Assembly: GCA_031263835.1 (NCBI GenBank)
Contig: JAISEZ010000046.1
Coordinates: 1 to 7,693 of the forward strand
DNA: 7,693 bases
Origin: Tannerella sp.
Lineage (GTDB): Bacteria > Bacteroidota > Bacteroidia > Bacteroidales > Tannerellaceae
Direction of reading: 5' to 3'
The notes below the pieces were generated by a model. It saw only the letters and a program-made list of their open reading frames with translations. It had not been told where the DNA came from and made no database searches. The position numbers and the translations under genes were made by a program. Below, in pieces: positions 1-7,580 of the stretch (position 1 is its first letter; every line of letters starts with the position of its first letter).

Positions 1-479
1 TCGGTCAGTCCCAGCCATTCAATGACCGCCTCGCCGTTTCCGTTTACGATGATCGAACCGATTCGCCGGTTTGTCAGGTATCGCTGATAGGTTTCGCCGT
101 AAGCGAGGCTTGACACTTCGAACGGCAAAGAGCGGTTCCCGAATTTATCAAAACTGACGATTTCGAAAAGATATTCACGATCCTCCAGGTTCTCAATCAT
201 CACGTTGAAGACCCCGATCTGATTATTGATGCGGAAATCAAGCGAATCATAACGTGCATTCCAGTAAAACCGGATATAGTCAATTCGCTGGGCGTTGATA
301 AAGACTTCCATTTCGATGCGTTTGTTTCCCGGGCCGGGGGATACGCTGTCGACTTTAGCGGCATAGATGTTTTCGCCACTTTCCAGATACCCGATATGCA
401 GGTCATACATGTCATCGCACGAAAAGAAGCCGGCGACAAGGCAAAGCATCACACAAATAACTGCTTTATATAATTTCAT
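1..479 (-). CDS. DUF4998-family surface lipoprotein, 3' end outside window
   Basis: The frame is open from the ATG at 479 to the left edge, giving 159 residues and no stop, so only the N-terminal part is present. Residues 1-21 form a lipoprotein signal peptide: K3 and K5, a hydrophobic stretch at 6-19, and C21 in the context FFSC as the likely lipidation site. D22 and D23 follow, an acidic start that resembles the Bacteroidota surface-export signal. The mature part matches my memory of DUF4998: a Y-x-G-x-Y element around residues 31-39, then SPGPGNKRIEMEVF, then a strand with YIRFYWN, then D-rich turns and EYLFEIVSFDKFGNRS (about 102-117), a beta-sandwich-like pattern. Such proteins commonly accompany SusC/SusD pairs. 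Their molecular role is not established; a surface glycan-binding or structural role is inferred. The gene is fourth in the operon, 20 bases after its neighbour. Family call good, function uncertain. Confidence 0.82.
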   Translation of the reverse strand, partial: MKLYKAVICVMLCLVAGFFSCDDMYDLHIGYLESGENIYAAKVDSVSPGPGNKRIEMEVFINAQRIDYIRFYWNARYDSLDFRINNQIGVFNVMIENLEDREYLFEIVSFDKFGNRSLPFEVSSLAYGETYQRYLTNRRIGSIIVNGNGEAVIEWLGLT

Positions 480-499
480 AATGTTCTACTTTTAATCGG

Positions 500-1681
500 T
501 TAATTTTCCACTTGACCGTAGACTTCGATTTCCATCAGATGGAAAAAGTCGCCACCCGACCAGTTCTCCAATACTTTCATGCGCAGATAGCGCACAGCGG
601 GCATCTCCGGCGAACAGACAAACTCTTCCCCGCCGGCGACAAGCGCCACGTCTTCGGCCGAATATTCTCCCATCGGCAGGCCGGAAGGCTTGATGCTTTC
701 GCAATCTATCATCTTTGTCCAGACATCCCAGTTTGCCAGGTTCTCTACGTCGTTCGTCCCCCATATTTCAAAGCGCTTGGGGTTCCCGTGACGGAAAATC
801 CAGTTTGAGCCATCGCCTTCTCCACGCTGCCACACCTTGACGCGGCTGACTTTCCCGATGATTCCTATATCGAACGTGATCCATTGCGGCCACCGTCCCG
901 TACCCTGCGCCGTGTGAAAGCCGGTATTGAGGTCTCCGTCGAACAGATTGGGTAAAACCCAGCCCCATGCCGTAGGTTCATCTCCTTCGATATATAAAGC
1001 CTGGAATTTCAACCGGTCGAACAGCTGTTCAAACAGGGGCGTTAACGTTTCCTGCGTGATAATGCTCCTGTTTTCCCAGCGGTCCTGCACGTATGCCCTG
1101 AAGTTTCCGGGGAGCGTGTCCATCCCGCGGGCAGCGACATCGCCGTCCACCACCGTGCTGTAGAAGGTTTCAACCGGGACAAACTCGTTATTGTTATCTT
1201 CCTTTTCGAGTATAACGGATATTTCCGCACGATCCGGATTCTGCCAGTAGAGATGCACGCCTCCAAAGTCCGGCATCATTTCGATTGTTTTCCCGATCGC
1301 GTTTACCGGCGCTTCCAGCGGTTTGATGACGGCGCTTACCGGCGTCGATTCGTTATTGCTGCGGTCTACGGCTACCAGTTCTACGGTCCGTTCGTCTTCC
1401 GTGCCGAAGCCCAGTATTTTAAGGGAATCGCAGTAGAGGGAACTGCGCGCTTCCGCCCGGTGCCCTTCCCCGTAGGAATAGGCGGCTTTCACGAACAGCA
1501 GGTCTTCGTCGTCGGGCAGCTGATACTTCAGGATAGCCCCTCCGGGTATATTGATGACATTCACGCCGGATACCGGTTTGGGAGGGTCGCTGTTAATCAC
1601 TATTTCCGGTCGCTTATCCTCCGCACAGGCGTACAGTACGGCAAGCAACAGGATACATATATATTTGTTCATATCTTTCAT
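500..1681 (-). CDS. DUF4959/DUF5126/DUF5000 surface lipoprotein, discoidin-like C-terminus
   Basis: This encodes a complete 393-residue protein. Residues 1-19 are a lipoprotein signal peptide ending in LYAC, with C19 lipidated and AEDK following. Three modules can be assigned by pattern. DUF4959 covers about 20-122 and opens with the PPKPVSGVNVINIPGGAILKY element and a Fn3-like fold. DUF5126 covers about 123-220. DUF5000 covers about 240-393, a discoidin (F5/8 type C)-like sandwich with LFDGDLNTGFHT, WITFDIG, RFEIWGTND and the closing HLMEIEVYG. This order is characteristic of Bacteroidota glycan utilization loci, where the protein is thought to bind carbohydrate at the cell surface. That role is inferred from domain type and context, not from an identified binding site. 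Met4 (codon at 1672) is an alternative start; either gives a working signal peptide. The gene begins 9 bases after the SusD stop, so co-transcription is likely. No truncation is seen. Confidence 0.9.
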   Translation of the reverse strand: MKDMNKYICILLLAVLYACAEDKRPEIVINSDPPKPVSGVNVINIPGGAILKYQLPDDEDLLFVKAAYSYGEGHRAEARSSLYCDSLKILGFGTEDERTVELVAVDRSNNESTPVSAVIKPLEAPVNAIGKTIEMMPDFGGVHLYWQNPDRAEISVILEKEDNNNEFVPVETFYSTVVDGDVAARGMDTLPGNFRAYVQDRWENRSIITQETLTPLFEQLFDRLKFQALYIEGDEPTAWGWVLPNLFDGDLNTGFHTAQGTGRWPQWITFDIGIIGKVSRVKVWQRGEGDGSNWIFRHGNPKRFEIWGTNDVENLANWDVWTKMIDCESIKPSGLPMGEYSAEDVALVAGGEEFVCSPEMPAVRYLRMKVLENWSGGDFFHLMEIEVYGQVEN

Positions 1682-1690
1682 ATTTAAAAA

Positions 1691-3610
1691 TTACCAATTA
1701 TAGTTCTGTATAAGTTTTCCGTTGATGGACAGTTCATTTTCCTTTATCGGCCAGAGGTAGTCCTTTACCGAAAACCGCACCGGCGTCTGGGCGACGGGCG
1801 TGACCGTATAGAAATCTTCTTCCGTTTCCCCGCGCAGGCTGTTCCAGCCCATGGGCTGTTCGTTGAGTTCGCTGATTTTCTTCCACCGGCGGACGTCCCA
1901 GAAACGCTCGCCTTCAAACGCCAGTTCGATGGTGCGTTCCTGATGGATGATATCGCGCAGGCCGTCTTTACTGTTCGGCTTTTCGGGATTCACGGAGTAC
2001 TTGCGCCACGATTCCTGAACGCCTTCAAGCCCTACACGGTTGCGGACGAGGTCGAGATAGCGGAATACTTCCGGACCCGGCCCGCTGTATTCATTCAGCG
2101 CCTCGGCGTACAAAAGGTAGAGGTCGGCCAGGCGGATGATGGGGAAAGGATAATATTCCACATTATCGTTCGTTTCCGTAACGGCATTCCGGTAACTGTG
2201 CATTTTCTTCGCGGAATAGCCCGTAATGGAGAAACACTCGGAGGCAGACGCCATGCCCGAATATTCCCGGACGCGAAATTCGCAGTGCTTCACATTATCG
2301 GGGAATTTGGTATATCCGTTTCCAAAATAAATGCCCCGGTCGAAACCGATGCTTGCATAAAAACGGGGATCCCGGTTGTAATGCAGGTACACGGTTTTCT
2401 GTCCTTCCTTTACCAGGTACTTTTCTTTTCCCGAAGAAGGTTCGGGGCGAACTTTAAAACGGTTCAGGTACCATCCGTTATTCACCCAGTCCATGTCTTC
2501 GTTGATGGGAACGCCCCTGTCGGAATAATATCTTTCCACCAGTTTCAGGGTCGGCCCCCATTCCGAGCGGATGGATGTATGTTCGGCTGCAAAGCGCATG
2601 ATCTTCGCCTGTCCCTGCCGGGAGAGCGTGGCACAGTCGTAATTGACCCCGCCCCAGATCAGTTCGCAGTTCCAGCGGTCGCAAACGGTCTGGCGGTACA
2701 TCGTCTGTATTTTGAAGGTATCGTTTTCCAGGTTCAATTGCGGATCAATCAGGTCATACAGCCGTTTGTTTTGTGCATGGCACATCTCAATGGCTTCCAG
2801 GCAGGCTTCGGCGGCAAGCCTCCATTTTTCCGGATCGTTTTCCTGCGGGAAGAGCAGGACGCCCCGTTCGTCGATCATGTTCATGTAGTCGATATTTCCG
2901 TTGAATAACCGGCTGGCGGCATACACCAGCACCTTGGCGCGCGTGCTTTTGGCGATGAGGTTATTCGCCCTTCCGGCTTCCGTGCCTTCCACAATATCCC
3001 TTTCCAGCGGAAGATCTGCGGCCGCTTCGTCGAGCAAATCAACGATGTAGTTGACGACATCGTCCACCGGCTCGCGATAGGGCTTTATCTCATCGGAACC
3101 ACCCGATACGGGAATATTTTCATCTATAATCGGGATCGGCCCGTACATTTTGAAAAGATGGAAATGATAGTAGGCCTTCAGGAATTTGACTTCGGCTATC
3201 CATCTCCGCTTTTCGTAGGCCGACAGGTCGATGACCCTGTCCACGTTTTCGAGGAAGATGTTGCAGTCCCGTATCCCCTGCCAGAGATTGCTCGGAGCGC
3301 CGTTTTCGCCGTTCCAGAAGTTGATGATGGGACTGATGGTAGATTGCGTACCCTGCGCCAGCTGCCGCGTAGTCCAGTTGATATAGGTATGCATCCAGAT
3401 TTCGTCGCCTCCGGACATGGCCGGATCCCAGCCTGCGTCACCGTGACGGGGCATATAGCCATAGCATGTAAACAAAAACTTTTCACAGGCAGTGCGGTTG
3501 CGGAACGCATAGTCAATGGTCGCCACGTTGTCGGGAACGACATCCAGATAGTCTCCGCAGGAAACAATGCAGCCTGTAAAAGCCGCTAAAAGAATGATTT
3601 TTATTTTCAT
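1691..3610 (-). CDS. RagB/SusD-family nutrient-binding outer membrane lipoprotein
   Basis: This 639-residue protein is the lipoprotein lid of a SusC/SusD glycan importer. It captures oligosaccharide at the cell surface and closes over the SusC barrel. Residues 1-18 form the signal peptide with lipobox IVSC (C18), followed by GDYLDVVPDNVAT, the usual SusD mature start. The N-terminal SusD-like domain with its TPR helices spans about 20-230 and includes the WIAEVKFLKAYYHFHLFKMYGPIPI segment (about 137-161). The C-terminal RagB/SusD domain spans about 330-639, with IIRLADLYLLYAEALNE (about 491-507), HQERTIELAFEGERFWDVRRW (about 556-576) and the closing PIKENELSINGKLIQN. All are hallmark SusD segments. 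The length is normal for the family. It starts 26 bases after the SusC stop, the expected partner arrangement. Ligand specificity cannot be read from the sequence. Confidence 0.97.
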   Translation of the reverse strand: MKIKIILLAAFTGCIVSCGDYLDVVPDNVATIDYAFRNRTACEKFLFTCYGYMPRHGDAGWDPAMSGGDEIWMHTYINWTTRQLAQGTQSTISPIINFWNGENGAPSNLWQGIRDCNIFLENVDRVIDLSAYEKRRWIAEVKFLKAYYHFHLFKMYGPIPIIDENIPVSGGSDEIKPYREPVDDVVNYIVDLLDEAAADLPLERDIVEGTEAGRANNLIAKSTRAKVLVYAASRLFNGNIDYMNMIDERGVLLFPQENDPEKWRLAAEACLEAIEMCHAQNKRLYDLIDPQLNLENDTFKIQTMYRQTVCDRWNCELIWGGVNYDCATLSRQGQAKIMRFAAEHTSIRSEWGPTLKLVERYYSDRGVPINEDMDWVNNGWYLNRFKVRPEPSSGKEKYLVKEGQKTVYLHYNRDPRFYASIGFDRGIYFGNGYTKFPDNVKHCEFRVREYSGMASASECFSITGYSAKKMHSYRNAVTETNDNVEYYPFPIIRLADLYLLYAEALNEYSGPGPEVFRYLDLVRNRVGLEGVQESWRKYSVNPEKPNSKDGLRDIIHQERTIELAFEGERFWDVRRWKKISELNEQPMGWNSLRGETEEDFYTVTPVAQTPVRFSVKDYLWPIKENELSINGKLIQNYNW

Positions 3611-3636
3611 ATCTCGTTATTTTTAGATTTGACAAA

Positions 3637-6600
3637 TTAGAATGATACCTGTAATCCCAGGTTATATACCTTTTGAACAGGATAGCCCAGTCCGTTGCCG
3701 CCCATTTCCGGATCCCAAAGTTTAAACCTGCTAAAGGTCATCAGATTGGTTCCGCTGAAATAAACACGGCAGTTGGCAACCAGGAATTTCCGGGACAGGC
3801 GTTCCGGCACCGTATACCCGAACTCCAGTGATTTCCAGCGCAGGAACGCGCCGTTTTGCATAAACCAGGTGGATGTATACTCATTGTTCTCAATATGCGT
3901 TTCCGACAGGCGGGGATACAGCGCCTGCAGGTTCCGGTTGTCTTCCGACCAGTGGTTGTCGGCATACGCTTTCAGCAAAGCGCCTTCGCGGTTGATGAAC
4001 GGCGCCGTTCCGATGCGGTTGTACGTGGGATTATCGCTCAGGTCGATCCAGAACGATTCCCTGGCCAGTCCCTGGAAAAAGCAGGAGATGTCGAAATTCT
4101 TATACCCCGTCGAGAGGCCAAAGCCGTAGACGATTTCGGGACTGGTCGGGTAGCCGATCGGCACCTGGTCCAGTTCCGTGATTTTGCCGTCGTTGTTGAT
4201 GTCTTTGTACTTGATGTCTCCGGCCATATAGGTACCGAACTGGACGGGCGAGTTGCGTATTTCTTCTTCATCGACGAACAGGCGCTCGGCTACGTACCCG
4301 AAGGTCTGGTTCAGCGACGTTCCGACGCGCGATTTCCAGGGCGTTTTGGAATAGTCCGGTTCTTCATAGACGAGAAATTCGCTGGTTGCGTACGTGAAGT
4401 TTGCCAGTCCTTTCAGCCATAAGTCCTTTTTTACGTAATGCGTGTAATCAAAGGAGATATCTACCCCGTGGGAACTGGCTTCGCCGATATTGGCGCTTAT
4501 GGCGCTCTGAAGCCCCATGGTAGCCGGGATCGACTGGCGCGCCATCAGGATATTCGACCGGTGTTCCGTGAAATAGTCCATCACGATTTCCAGCTTATCA
4601 TATAAATTGGCTTCAAATCCGACGTTCAGTTTCCGGGATATTTCCCATGTGATCAAATCGTTCGGATAGCGGGAAATAGAGATGCCGGTCAGGGAATAGC
4701 CGCCGCCGAAATTCCCGTATGTACCGAAGGCGGAGCCGCGGTCGGCGTTCTCCATATTCACGTTCGAGAGGTAGAAAAAGCGGTCTTCTTCCGATCCGAT
4801 GGCATCGTTTCCGACCAGGCCGTACGTGCCTTTGAGCTTGAATTTGGGGAGAATCTTTCGTAACCGTTCGCTGTAGAACGGCTCGTTCGAAATGATCCAT
4901 CCCGCACCGCCGGAGGGAAAGAAACCGAAGCGTTCCTGTTGGGCGAAGCGTTCGGAGCCGTTGTATCCGAAGTTAAACTCGGCGAAGTATTTCGAGGCAA
5001 AGGCATAGGTGAAGCGTCCGGCCAGGTTCACGTTCCGCGACGGGAGCGACCGTTGCAGGTCTCCCGCATTGGCGGCCAGGAAGTCGCGCATGGTGAACAC
5101 CAGCATCCCCCCGGCGTTGTGATCTTCGTTATACGTCTGGTTCCAGTTCAGGGAGCTTTCCATATACATCGCGGATTCCACCTTTTTCTGTCCTTCGATA
5201 TAATCAAGGTATTCACGCCCGGACTGCTCGTTCAGGAGCGTCAGCCGGTAGAGGTCTTTCGACTTGTCGTAGAACATTACATTATAATAGAAGGGCGAAT
5301 AAAAGCGCTGCACGTCGAAATAGGAATAGCGCGACGTGTTGAACATGCCGCGGAAAGTAAGCCCCTTCAGGAGGAAATTAAAGTCCTGTTCCAGCTCGAA
5401 CTGGGCGAACATCTGCGAATCGGAAGATTCCTTGTACCCTTTCGTCATGTCGGCGTACGGGTTCGTGTACTGCGCCTTGTCGTAATTGCCGAACAGGATG
5501 TGCTGGGTATAGATGTTTGCCTCGTCCGGTGCATAATAGGCCGGGAAGAGTACCGGGTTGGAACGCATCACTTTGCGGTAAATGTCTTCCCCGCCGTCAA
5601 TCGGGCCACGGTAATCATCAAACTTGCCCTGCAGGCGGACTTTCACCTCCGTCGTGGGGGTGACGTTGATATTGACGTTTGTCCGCAGCATGAACCGCTG
5701 TACGTTGATGTTGCTGTTAAAGTTGTTCATTTTGTTCACTTTCAGGTTCCCGTTGTCATTGTTGAAAGTGCCGGCAATGTAGTAGCGGGCGACTTTCCCC
5801 CCGCCATTCAGGTTGAAATTGACCCGCTGGCTCTGGGCAATGTCGTTGAACATGAGTTTATACCAGTCGTTGGCCGGATAGACATACGGATTCCCGCCGC
5901 GCAGGGTATTGTCGATTTTGTTCTGGCTGTAGAGCGTGATCCCCAGCGGATCGCGCGTACGGACGGCCTCGTTGTGCAGCCGCATGTAGGTGATCGGGTC
6001 GGCCAGGTCTATCTTGCGGGTCGGAGCGGAAAGGGATTCTTCGATGCGGATGTTCAGCCTTGCCTTTCCCTCCGCGCCTTCCTTTGTCGTCACGAGGATC
6101 ACGCCGTTTGCGCCGCGCGAGCCGTATAATGCCGTAGCGGCGGCATCCTTCATGATATTGAAGCTGGCGATATCGTCGGGCTGAATCCGCGCCAGTTCCG
6201 ACGATGAGATCTCATTGTTGTCCAGCAAAACCAGCGGATCTTTCTTGTATCCGAACGTGGTCACACCCCGGATGAAAAAGTCCGCATTGTCAACGCCCGG
6301 CTCGCCGCTCCGCTGGTAAGCGATGATACCGGCTATGCGTCCCGCCATCGCGGTAGTGAGGTTGCTGCTGGGCACCTTCAGGTCCGAGGGCCTTACGCTG
6401 GTGATTGAGGAGATGACGGACTCCTTCTTTTGCCTGCCGAAAGCGACGACCTGCACTTCATCCAGTGCGATCGACGAATCTTCGAGGACGATGGTAAAGT
6501 CCGTTTTATCGCCCACGGGAATCTCCTTTGTCGTCATACCGATGTACATGACAATCAGGATGTCACCGTCCGTAACGGACAGGTTCGAGAACTTCCCGTC

Positions 6601-6825
6601 CGCATCCGTAATGACTCCTGTCGTTGTACCCTTGATCTGTACCGTTGCTCCGGGGAGAGGGTCTCCGCCCGTATCAATAATGACCCCCTTCACCGTCTTC
6701 GTTTCCGACTGGGTGACTGCCGGGCCGGCAAAACAGAGGCAGCTGACGGAAAATGAGATTAAAATTACCGCCACGCACCTCCCACAGAGCGTAAATATGT
6801 TATTGTGATTACTTTTGTTTTCCAT
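3637..6825 (-). CDS. SusC/RagA-family TonB-linked outer membrane glycan transporter
   Basis: This 1062-residue protein is the TonB-dependent barrel that imports oligosaccharides with the SusD-like lipoprotein encoded next. Residues 1 to about 34 are a signal peptide (hydrophobic 17-33, then FAGPA). A carboxypeptidase-D regulatory-like domain covers about 44-115, including GVIIDTGGDPLPGATVQIKG, GVITDADGKFS and YIGM. LDEVQVVAFG (121-130) is the TonB-box-like segment. The plug covers about 135-250 and contains IRGV and the SusC/RagA signature ALYGSRGANGVILVTTKEG (232-250). The rest is the beta-barrel, with the conserved YKDINNDGKITELD turn near 869-882 and a C-terminal phenylalanine (LGLQVSF) for barrel assembly. 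No N-terminal STN secretin/TonB domain is seen. The protein is therefore unlikely to signal directly to an anti-sigma factor, and the regulator is probably encoded outside this window. It is first in the operon, with its start 755 bases from the divergent gene. Confidence 0.98.
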   Translation of the reverse strand: MENKSNHNNIFTLCGRCVAVILISFSVSCLCFAGPAVTQSETKTVKGVIIDTGGDPLPGATVQIKGTTTGVITDADGKFSNLSVTDGDILIVMYIGMTTKEIPVGDKTDFTIVLEDSSIALDEVQVVAFGRQKKESVISSITSVRPSDLKVPSSNLTTAMAGRIAGIIAYQRSGEPGVDNADFFIRGVTTFGYKKDPLVLLDNNEISSSELARIQPDDIASFNIMKDAAATALYGSRGANGVILVTTKEGAEGKARLNIRIEESLSAPTRKIDLADPITYMRLHNEAVRTRDPLGITLYSQNKIDNTLRGGNPYVYPANDWYKLMFNDIAQSQRVNFNLNGGGKVARYYIAGTFNNDNGNLKVNKMNNFNSNINVQRFMLRTNVNINVTPTTEVKVRLQGKFDDYRGPIDGGEDIYRKVMRSNPVLFPAYYAPDEANIYTQHILFGNYDKAQYTNPYADMTKGYKESSDSQMFAQFELEQDFNFLLKGLTFRGMFNTSRYSYFDVQRFYSPFYYNVMFYDKSKDLYRLTLLNEQSGREYLDYIEGQKKVESAMYMESSLNWNQTYNEDHNAGGMLVFTMRDFLAANAGDLQRSLPSRNVNLAGRFTYAFASKYFAEFNFGYNGSERFAQQERFGFFPSGGAGWIISNEPFYSERLRKILPKFKLKGTYGLVGNDAIGSEEDRFFYLSNVNMENADRGSAFGTYGNFGGGYSLTGISISRYPNDLITWEISRKLNVGFEANLYDKLEIVMDYFTEHRSNILMARQSIPATMGLQSAISANIGEASSHGVDISFDYTHYVKKDLWLKGLANFTYATSEFLVYEEPDYSKTPWKSRVGTSLNQTFGYVAERLFVDEEEIRNSPVQFGTYMAGDIKYKDINNDGKITELDQVPIGYPTSPEIVYGFGLSTGYKNFDISCFFQGLARESFWIDLSDNPTYNRIGTAPFINREGALLKAYADNHWSEDNRNLQALYPRLSETHIENNEYTSTWFMQNGAFLRWKSLEFGYTVPERLSRKFLVANCRVYFSGTNLMTFSRFKLWDPEMGGNGLGYPVQKVYNLGLQVSF
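6810..6817 (+). promoter_or_regulatory. Possible antisense promoter box inside the susC start
   Basis: TACTTTTG on the plus strand matches TAnnTTTG perfectly and points away from susC, antisense to its leader. A transcript from about 6824 would cover the leader and could end at the rightward hairpin at 7363-7397. No -33 box is visible, and one chance match in a region of this size is unsurprising, so the call is weak. Confidence 0.2.
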
Positions 6826-6890
6826 TTTAATTACTGTGTTTTACAAAATATATATACTGATTTAACTCATTCGCTGTAGCCGGATGCGCT

Positions 6891-6926
6891 CAAGAAAGGG
6901 AGGATCAGTCCGGAGATAATCCTCCC
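6891..6926 (-). terminator. Second hairpin in the susC leader, possible terminator or attenuator arm
   Basis: On the minus strand GGGAGGAU (6926-6919) is exactly complementary to AUCCUCCC (6905-6898), giving an 8-bp stem with a 13-base loop that itself contains the palindrome TCCGGA. UUUCUU follows at 6897-6892. The tail is weaker than that of the first hairpin, so this may be a backup terminator or simply leader structure. It ends about 70 bases before the susC ATG. Confidence 0.4.
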
Positions 6927-6951
6927 GTAGCGGCGGTCGTTCCGTCCGAAT

Positions 6952-7000
6952 GGAATAAAATCCCCCTGTGCCGTCTTTCCCGGAAAACACGGCATCGGGG
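6952..7000 (-). terminator. Terminator-like hairpin in the susC leader (proximal)
   Basis: On the minus strand, CCCC-GA-UGCCGU (7000-6989) can pair with ACGGCA-CA-GGGG (6974-6963): a 6-bp inner stem and a 4-bp outer stem separated by a 2x2 internal loop, with a 14-base apical loop. GA and then UUUUAUU (6960-6954) follow, a short U-rich tail like that of an intrinsic terminator. It lies between the predicted promoter and susC, so it would either end a leader RNA of about 290 bases or act as an attenuator. Pairing is seen; termination is inferred. Confidence 0.5.
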
Positions 7001-7034
7001 CTGGGGTATAATAAGTGGATAAATGATGTATATT

Positions 7035-7052
7035 CGTGTGCGCGTACGCGCG
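7035..7052. repeat. Alternating pyrimidine-purine tract with 12-base palindrome
   Basis: CGTGTGCGCGTACGCGCG is 18 bases of strictly alternating pyrimidine and purine. Within it GCGCGTACGCGC (7040-7051) is a perfect 12-base palindrome. This composition favours Z-DNA, and on RNA it would form a GC-rich hairpin or a dimer contact. It stands out in an AT-rich setting, 38 bases from the TC microsatellite and inside the predicted susC leader. Confidence 0.5.
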
Positions 7053-7089
7053 GTACATTATAATAGATGAAGGTTAAATACGCCTGCGC

Positions 7090-7151
<62 letters not shown>

Positions 7152-7161
7152 AAAAATCCGC

Positions 7162-7187
7162 AATTAACCAACACGTACATGTTAATT
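7162..7187. repeat. Short inverted repeat between GA tract and susC promoter
   Basis: AATTAAC (7162-7168) and GTTAATT (7181-7187) are exact inverted copies separated by 12 bases. The right arm is part of the perfect palindrome GTTAATTAAC (7181-7190). It lies about 55-80 bases downstream of the estimated leftward start, so it could be an operator or a weak leader hairpin. Arms this AT-rich can arise by chance. Confidence 0.25.
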
Positions 7188-7249
7188 AACTCAAAACAAA
7201 CCGGATATTTTACATTCACAGTATTCATATATTTTCTTAAGATTTGTTG

Positions 7250-7257
7250 CAAAGATA
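7250..7257 (-). promoter_or_regulatory. Bacteroides-type -7 box, predicted promoter of the susC operon
   Basis: Read on the minus strand this is TATCTTTG followed by CA, a perfect match to the Bacteroidota sigma-ABfr -7 consensus TAnnTTTG. It is the only perfect match reading toward susC in the intergenic region. No TTTG-like -33 box is found at the usual 19-21 base spacing (the bases there read TAGT or ATAG), which would suit a promoter that needs an activator, as glycan loci often do. Transcription would begin near 7243, giving a leader of about 420 bases. The motif is seen; its use as a promoter is inferred. Confidence 0.6.
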
Positions 7258-7286
7258 ATACATTTTATAAATAACCACTATCATCC

Positions 7287-7317
7287 GGAAAAAAAATCTT
7301 CTTTTCAGGAAAAAAAA
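7287..7317. repeat. Two phased GGA8 tracts upstream of the susC promoter
   Basis: GGAAAAAAAA occurs at 7287-7296 and again at 7308-7317, an exact 10-base direct repeat offset by 21 bases, or two helical turns. In-phase A-tracts bend DNA. They sit about 45-75 bases upstream of the predicted leftward start (T8 on the minus strand), where an UP-like element or bent activator platform would be placed. Confidence 0.45.
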
Positions 7318-7333
7318 CAGGCAACCCGTTACG

Positions 7334-7360
7334 GGCCGGGGACATATTGGCCGGGTACAT
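7334..7360. repeat. 12-base direct repeat, candidate regulator site
   Basis: GGCCGGGGACAT (7334-7345) and GGCCGGGTACAT (7349-7360) match at 11 of 12 positions and are offset by 15 bases. They lie about 75-110 bases upstream of the leftward -7 box and about 175-200 bases upstream of the rightward one. A repeated half-site between divergent promoters fits binding by a dimeric activator such as a hybrid two-component or AraC-type regulator. No regulator is encoded in the window, so this is a guess from position. Confidence 0.35.
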
Positions 7361-7362
7361 GT

Positions 7363-7397
7363 GAGGCTGTCTGGCTTTTGAGACGGCCTCTTTCGTT
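7363..7397 (+). terminator. Rightward terminator-like hairpin without an upstream gene
   Basis: GAGGCTGTCT (7363-7372) pairs with AGACGGCCTC (7381-7390) over 10 bp including one G-T wobble, with an 8-base loop, followed by TTTCGTT. The stem sequence resembles the GAGGCTGTCT...AGACAGCCTC hairpins that I recall as common intrinsic terminators in Bacteroidales. The T tail is on the plus strand only, so it should stop rightward transcription. No rightward gene precedes it in the window. It may end an unannotated RNA or be left over from a lost gene. Confidence 0.55.
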
Positions 7398-7534
7398 GTG
7401 ATTTGAACTGTTTTTCTATATGATATGTATGCCCTGGCAAAATTGCCGAATAAGAGATATCCGGAACATGATCGCCGAGGAACTGATGTTCACAGTTTTT
7501 GTGCAATAATTCTGCTTCCCCGAATATTTTTCTT

Positions 7535-7542
7535 TATCTTTG
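7535..7542 (+). promoter_or_regulatory. Bacteroides-type -7 box, predicted promoter of the beta-helix gene
   Basis: TATCTTTG is a perfect match to TAnnTTTG on the plus strand. TTCTG at 7510-7514 is a plausible weak -33 element, with 20 bases between them. Transcription would begin about 5-8 bases after the box, leaving a leader of roughly 30 bases before the ATG at 7581, an ordinary arrangement in Bacteroidales. Confidence 0.65.
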
Positions 7543-7580
7543 CCCTCCGGTTTTTAAATCACCTTTAAAATGTGAATATT

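Noticed and set aside
1943..2908. 321-codon plus-strand open frame antisense to susD
   Set aside because: This is a shadow of the SusD reading frame. The protein has no recognisable domain, and the opposite strand carries all SusD hallmarks.
4939..6129. 396-codon plus-strand open frame antisense to susC
   Set aside because: Its position follows the codon pattern of the real susC gene on the other strand. The translation is Val/Arg/His-rich without domains, and susC is unmistakable here.
3637..6825. SusC as a sensor-type transducer with an N-terminal STN domain
   Set aside because: After the signal peptide the protein goes directly into the carboxypeptidase-D-like domain near residue 44, leaving no room for an STN domain.
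6867..7058. Minus-strand open frame of 63 codons upstream of susC
   Set aside because: It covers both leader hairpins, has no signal, domain or plausible composition, and is better explained as an untranslated leader. A leader peptide cannot be excluded but nothing supports one.
7162..7360. Possible invertible promoter segment
   Set aside because: Bacteroidales often invert promoters, so I looked for long inverted repeats flanking the leftward promoter. Only short AT-rich arms and scattered GTACAT words were found, not a recombinase-type pair.
7436..7447. Inverted repeat GGCAA-AA-TTGCC
   Set aside because: Five-base arms are too short to separate from chance, and the position, about 90 bases upstream of the rightward promoter, adds little.
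7237..7506. Minus-strand open frame of 89 codons in the intergenic region
   Set aside because: It overlaps the predicted leftward promoter, the phased A-tracts (read as Phe runs) and the direct repeat, and shows no protein family features.
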